From the NCBI GenBank assembly GCA_025356795.1, contig JANXRR010000348.1, positions 1-19,229 on the forward strand: a stretch of DNA of 19,229 nucleotides. Direction: 5' to 3'. Of this stretch, positions 16,005 through 19,229 are shown piece after piece (the first letter of the stretch is position 1; every line of letters begins with the position of its first letter). The position numbers and the translations under genes were made by a program. The notes under the pieces are model-generated. The model saw nothing but the letters and a program-made list of their open reading frames with translations. It did no database searches and was not told the DNA's origin. The stretch comes from Bacteroidia bacterium (GTDB taxonomy: Bacteria; Bacteroidota; Bacteroidia; Cytophagales; Cyclobacteriaceae).

Positions 16005-19000
16005 TTGAAGGCGAGTGAATTTTTAGACATCTACCGATCTGATAGCTTAGTGCAAAACTTGGCTGAAGGCGTGCGCACGTCCAAAGCATCCGTGTTGAGG
16101 GTAAAAGGTCTTTCTGGAAGCCTTGATTCTGTAATCTTCTCTTCCGTTTATAAAAGTACAAGAGCAACACACGTAATTATTCTTCAAGATAAGGAAGAAG
16201 CTTTTTATGTGCTAAATGATTTGCAAAACTTATTGGGCGAGAAGGAAATTTTGTTTTTCCCAATGTCTTACAAACGCCCTTATGAATATACCGAAACGGA
16301 AAATGCCAATATTCTAATGCGGGCCGAAGTGCTAAATTTTCTTGGTACTCATCCCGATTCACAAATTATTGTTACGTATCCTGAAGCTTTATCCGAAAGG
16401 GTAATTAACAAAAAGTCTCTAGCCTCTAACACTTTCGTGGTGATGAAAGGTGAAAAGTTAGATCACACTTTCTTAGAAGAATTCCTTCACGAATATAATT
16501 TTGAGAAAACCGATTTTGTTTATGAGCCCGGTCAGTTCGCCATTCGTGGGGGCATCATCGATGTGTTTTCATTTGCACACGATCTTCCTTATCGCATAGA
16601 GCTTTTTGGAGATGAGGTGGAAAGTATACGCAGTTTTGATCCCGGTTCGCAGCTCTCGGTGAACAACCTTGGCAAAGTTAGCTTAATGCCTAATGTGCAA
16701 ACACGGCTTATTCAAGAAGAGCGTCAATCCTTTTTTGAGTTTATTCCTAGCAATGTGCGCATCTGGATAAAAGATTTTGAGCTAACAATAAATGTACTTG
16801 AAAAGTGTTTCGACAAGGCAAGCCAAAATTTTGATACCATTCTTCACAATAGCGGTGGTGCAAAAGTGGTGCTTCAACCTGAACAATTATTTGAAACCAA
16901 AGAAAACTTTGAAGAGAAAATAAAGAACTTTTCTATACTTGAATATGGTTCGCGGTTTTGGTTCTCTCCCTCTCGCACGTATGAATTTAAGTCATCGGCT
17001 CAACCATCGTTCAATAAAAATTTTGAATTATTAACCAGCAACTTACAAGAGCAGCAAGATAAAGGCCTCTTCAACTTTGTAGCATCTGATCAAGGTAAAC
17101 AACTTGATCGCTTGCGGGGAATAGTTGAAGAAATTAATCCGGGCATAACTTTTCAACCTTTGGAGTTTGCGCTACGGCAAGGCTTTGTTGATGCTAATAC
17201 AAAAATTGTTTGCTATACCGATCACCAGATTTTTGAACGCTTCCATCGCTATAAAGCAAAAGAGAAATTTAGTAAGTCGAAGGCACTAACATTTAGAGAA
17301 CTTCAATCACTTGTACCGGGTGATTTTGTCACGCACATTGATTATGGCATTTGCAAATTTGCCGGGCTTGAAAAAAAATCAGTCAATGGTAAAGAACAAG
17401 AAGCGATCAGGCTTGTGTTCCGCGATGATGATTTGATGTACATCAACATTCACTCGCTTCACAAAATCTCAAAATATTCGGGCAAAGATGGAACCGCGCC
17501 TTCCATCAGTAAACTTGGCTCGGGAGAGTGGGAAAACAAAAAAGCCAAAGTAAAAAAGAAAGTAAAAGACATTGCCAAAGAGCTTATAGAACTGTACGCT
17601 AAACGAAAAACTGCTCCTGGTTTTGCCTATGCTCCCGATGGCTTTTTGCAAGCTGAACTGGAAACTTCATTTATTTATGAAGATACGCCCGATCAAGCTA
17701 GCGCTACCGAAGCTGTAAAAAAAGATATGCAGCTTCCTCACCCCATGGATAGACTCGTTTGTGGTGATGTAGGTTTTGGCAAAACCGAAGTAGCGATTCG
17801 GGCTGCTTTTAAAGCGGCAACAGAAGGCAAGCAAGTTGCCGTGCTTGTGCCTACCACTATATTAGCAATGCAGCATTATCGCACATTTTCTGAGCGGTTG
17901 TCAAATTTTCCGGTAAAGATTGAATATGTCTCTCGTTTCAAAACCGATAAAGAGATAAAAGAGATAATCAAACAAGTAAACCTCGGCATAGTAAATATTA
18001 TAATTGGTACTCACCGAGTGGTAAGCAAAGATGTGGTGTTTAAAGATCTCGGGCTTTTGGTTATTGACGAAGAACAAAAGTTTGGCGTAAAAGTAAAAGA
18101 CCGGCTCAAAGAACTGAAAGTAAACGTGGATGTGCTTACACTCACTGCAACGCCAATTCCTCGCACACTTCATTTCTCACTGATGGGTGCGCGCGATTTG
18201 AGCATCATTGCTACACCCCCACCTAATCGCCAGCCCGTTACTACAGAAATTTTTTCTTTCAATGAAGAGTCCATTCGCGATGCGGTGAGCTACGAATTAA
18301 AAAGAGGCGGCCAGATTTTCTTCGTTCACAATCGCGTAAGTGATATTGAACAAATTGCCAACATCATTTTCAAACTCGTGCCAGATTCAAGAATAGGCAT
18401 TGCACACGGCCAAATGGAAGGTGATAAGCTTGAGAAGGCTATGCTCAAATTTATTGAAGGTGAGTATGATGTGCTCGTTTCAACAAACATTATCGAATCC
18501 GGTTTGGATATTCCCAACGCCAACACAATCATTATCAACAATGCGCATATGTTTGGGCTAAGTGACCTGCATCAAATGCGAGGCCGAGTAGGTAGATCCA
18601 ACAAAAAAGCATTTTGTTATTTATTAACTCCTCCAGCATCTGGGTTGAGTTCTGACTCCAGAAAGCGCCTTGCTGCGTTGGAAGAATTTTCAGAATTGGG
18701 TGATGGTTTTAAGGTGGCCATGCGCGATTTGGATATTCGAGGGGCTGGAAATTTATTAGGCGCAGAGCAAACTGGTTTTATTACCGATCTTGGTTTTGAT
18801 ACGTACCACAAAATTCTAGATGATGCCATTCAAGAACTAAAGGAAACAGAATTTAAAGATCTTTTCTCTGAAGAACTTGCCCAAAAAATAAAGCACCTAG
18901 TTCAAGATTGTATTATTGAAACTGACTTGGAAATTTTGATCCCGGAAAGTTATATCAACAACTCAAGTGAGCGTCTTCAATTATATAGCAGTTTAGATAA

Positions 19001-19229
19001 TGTTAAAGACGAGGCGGCCTTACAAATTTTCAGCAGCTCATTAGTTGACAGATTTGGACCTATGCCTCCTTCAGTTGAGCAATTGATTAATTCTATTCGA
19101 CTTCGATGGATGGGAGAAGAACTGGGCTTAGAAAAAATTACATTGAAAAATGAAAATCTTAGAGCCTATTTTATCTCCGGAAACGATGAATATTTCAAAT
19201 CAGATATTTTTGGTAAGATTTTGACGTTT
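16005..19229 (+). CDS. mfd: Transcription-repair coupling factor Mfd, 3' end cut by window edge
   Basis: At least 1075 codons are open to the last base; full-length Bacteroidota Mfd is about 1110-1120, so roughly 40 residues are missing. The order is a UvrB-like N-terminal region with the [17 protein letters not shown] segment, the RNA-polymerase-interaction (CarD-like) domain at about 435-500 ([17 protein letters not shown]), then the RecG-like translocase with Walker A GDVGFGKT (587-594), DEEQ box (688-691) and motif [11 protein letters not shown] (857-865). The TRCF C-terminal domain starts near 975. Mfd removes stalled RNA polymerase and recruits the UvrA excision machinery. No ATG fits the N-terminus: TTG at 16005 gives [13 protein letters not shown], which matches the usual opening; earlier in-frame TTGs exist upstream. 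Confidence 0.95.
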   Translation, partial: MKASEFLDIYRSDSLVQNLAEGVRTSKASVLRVKGLSGSLDSVIFSSVYKSTRATHVIILQDKEEAFYVLNDLQNLLGEKEILFFPMSYKRPYEYTETENANILMRAEVLNFLGTHPDSQIIVTYPEALSERVINKKSLASNTFVVMKGEKLDHTFLEEFLHEYNFEKTDFVYEPGQFAIRGGIIDVFSFAHDLPYRIELFGDEVESIRSFDPGSQLSVNNLGKVSLMPNVQTRLIQEERQSFFEFIPSNVRIWIKDFELTINVLEKCFDKASQNFDTILHNSGGAKVVLQPEQLFETKENFEEKIKNFSILEYGSRFWFSPSRTYEFKSSAQPSFNKNFELLTSNLQEQQDKGLFNFVASDQGKQLDRLRGIVEEINPGITFQPLEFALRQGFVDANTKIVCYTDHQIFERFHRYKAKEKFSKSKALTFRELQSLVPGDFVTHIDYGICKFAGLEKKSVNGKEQEAIRLVFRDDDLMYINIHSLHKISKYSGKDGTAPSISKLGSGEWENKKAKVKKKVKDIAKELIELYAKRKTAPGFAYAPDGFLQAELETSFIYEDTPDQASATEAVKKDMQLPHPMDRLVCGDVGFGKTEVAIRAAFKAATEGKQVAVLVPTTILAMQHYRTFSERLSNFPVKIEYVSRFKTDKEIKEIIKQVNLGIVNIIIGTHRVVSKDVVFKDLGLLVIDEEQKFGVKVKDRLKELKVNVDVLTLTATPIPRTLHFSLMGARDLSIIATPPPNRQPVTTEIFSFNEESIRDAVSYELKRGGQIFFVHNRVSDIEQIANIIFKLVPDSRIGIAHGQMEGDKLEKAMLKFIEGEYDVLVSTNIIESGLDIPNANTIIINNAHMFGLSDLHQMRGRVGRSNKKAFCYLLTPPASGLSSDSRKRLAALEEFSELGDGFKVAMRDLDIRGAGNLLGAEQTGFITDLGFDTYHKILDDAIQELKETEFKDLFSEELAQKIKHLVQDCIIETDLEILIPESYINNSSERLQLYSSLDNVKDEAALQIFSSSLVDRFGPMPPSVEQLINSIRLRWMGEELGLEKITLKNENLRAYFISGNDEYFKSDIFGKILTF

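Noticed and set aside
1..19229. Mobile element, CRISPR array, tRNA or rRNA
   Set aside because: No transposase or integrase, no regularly spaced repeats, no terminal inverted repeats and no tRNA or rRNA sequence were recognised on either strand.

Overview
The window is ordinary-looking chromosome of an AT-rich member of the Bacteroidota, most likely Cytophagales-like. The grounds are the protein families present (two DUF3857/transglutaminase-like secreted proteins, a PG_1098-type methyltransferase, a redoxin lipoprotein, an A-C-B ordered heavy-metal RND operon) and the promoter style: the Bacteroidota -7 box TAnnTTTG occurs exactly in front of several genes. I saw no phage, insertion sequence, CRISPR array, tRNA or rRNA, and no gene-free stretch over about 135 bases.

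Layout. 1-298: C-terminal end of a short-chain dehydrogenase (+). 300-4149 (-): two tandem DUF3857 proteins. The downstream one (300-2210) keeps a Cys-His transglutaminase-type site. The upstream one (2515-4149) has lost Cys and His and is interrupted by a one-base frameshift, with its C-terminal 101 codons continuing in another frame (2213-2518). 4284-5666 (+): radA. 5718-6614 (-): ACC deaminase/D-cysteine desulfhydrase family enzyme. 6691-7743 (+): PA0069/SplB-like radical SAM protein. 7874-13912 (+): a probable heavy-metal efflux operon made of a small uncharacterised protein, the RND pump, the TolC-type outer membrane channel and the lipoprotein adaptor. 13988-15199 (+): SAM methyltransferase with a THUMP-like domain. 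15194-15885 (-): a two-gene unit of a two-helix membrane protein and a thioredoxin-fold lipoprotein, joined by an ATGA overlap. 16005-19229 (+): mfd, cut by the right window edge about 40 residues before its expected end.

The genes fall into three functional groups: DNA maintenance (radA, mfd, possibly the SplB-like protein), metal efflux (pump, channel and adaptor forming one trans-envelope complex, with the small leading protein as a candidate accessory), and envelope/redox proteins (DUF3857 pair, redoxin lipoprotein). No regulator gene for the metal operon lies in the window.

The most notable points are the clean single-base frameshift in the catalytically degenerate DUF3857 paralogue, the tandem 10-bp repeat that duplicates a -7 promoter box in front of the metal-efflux operon, the recurrent very short distance between -7 boxes and start codons (suggesting leaderless or near-leaderless mRNAs), and a conserved-looking small unknown protein leading the efflux operon. 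I did not find a clearly new multi-gene system.
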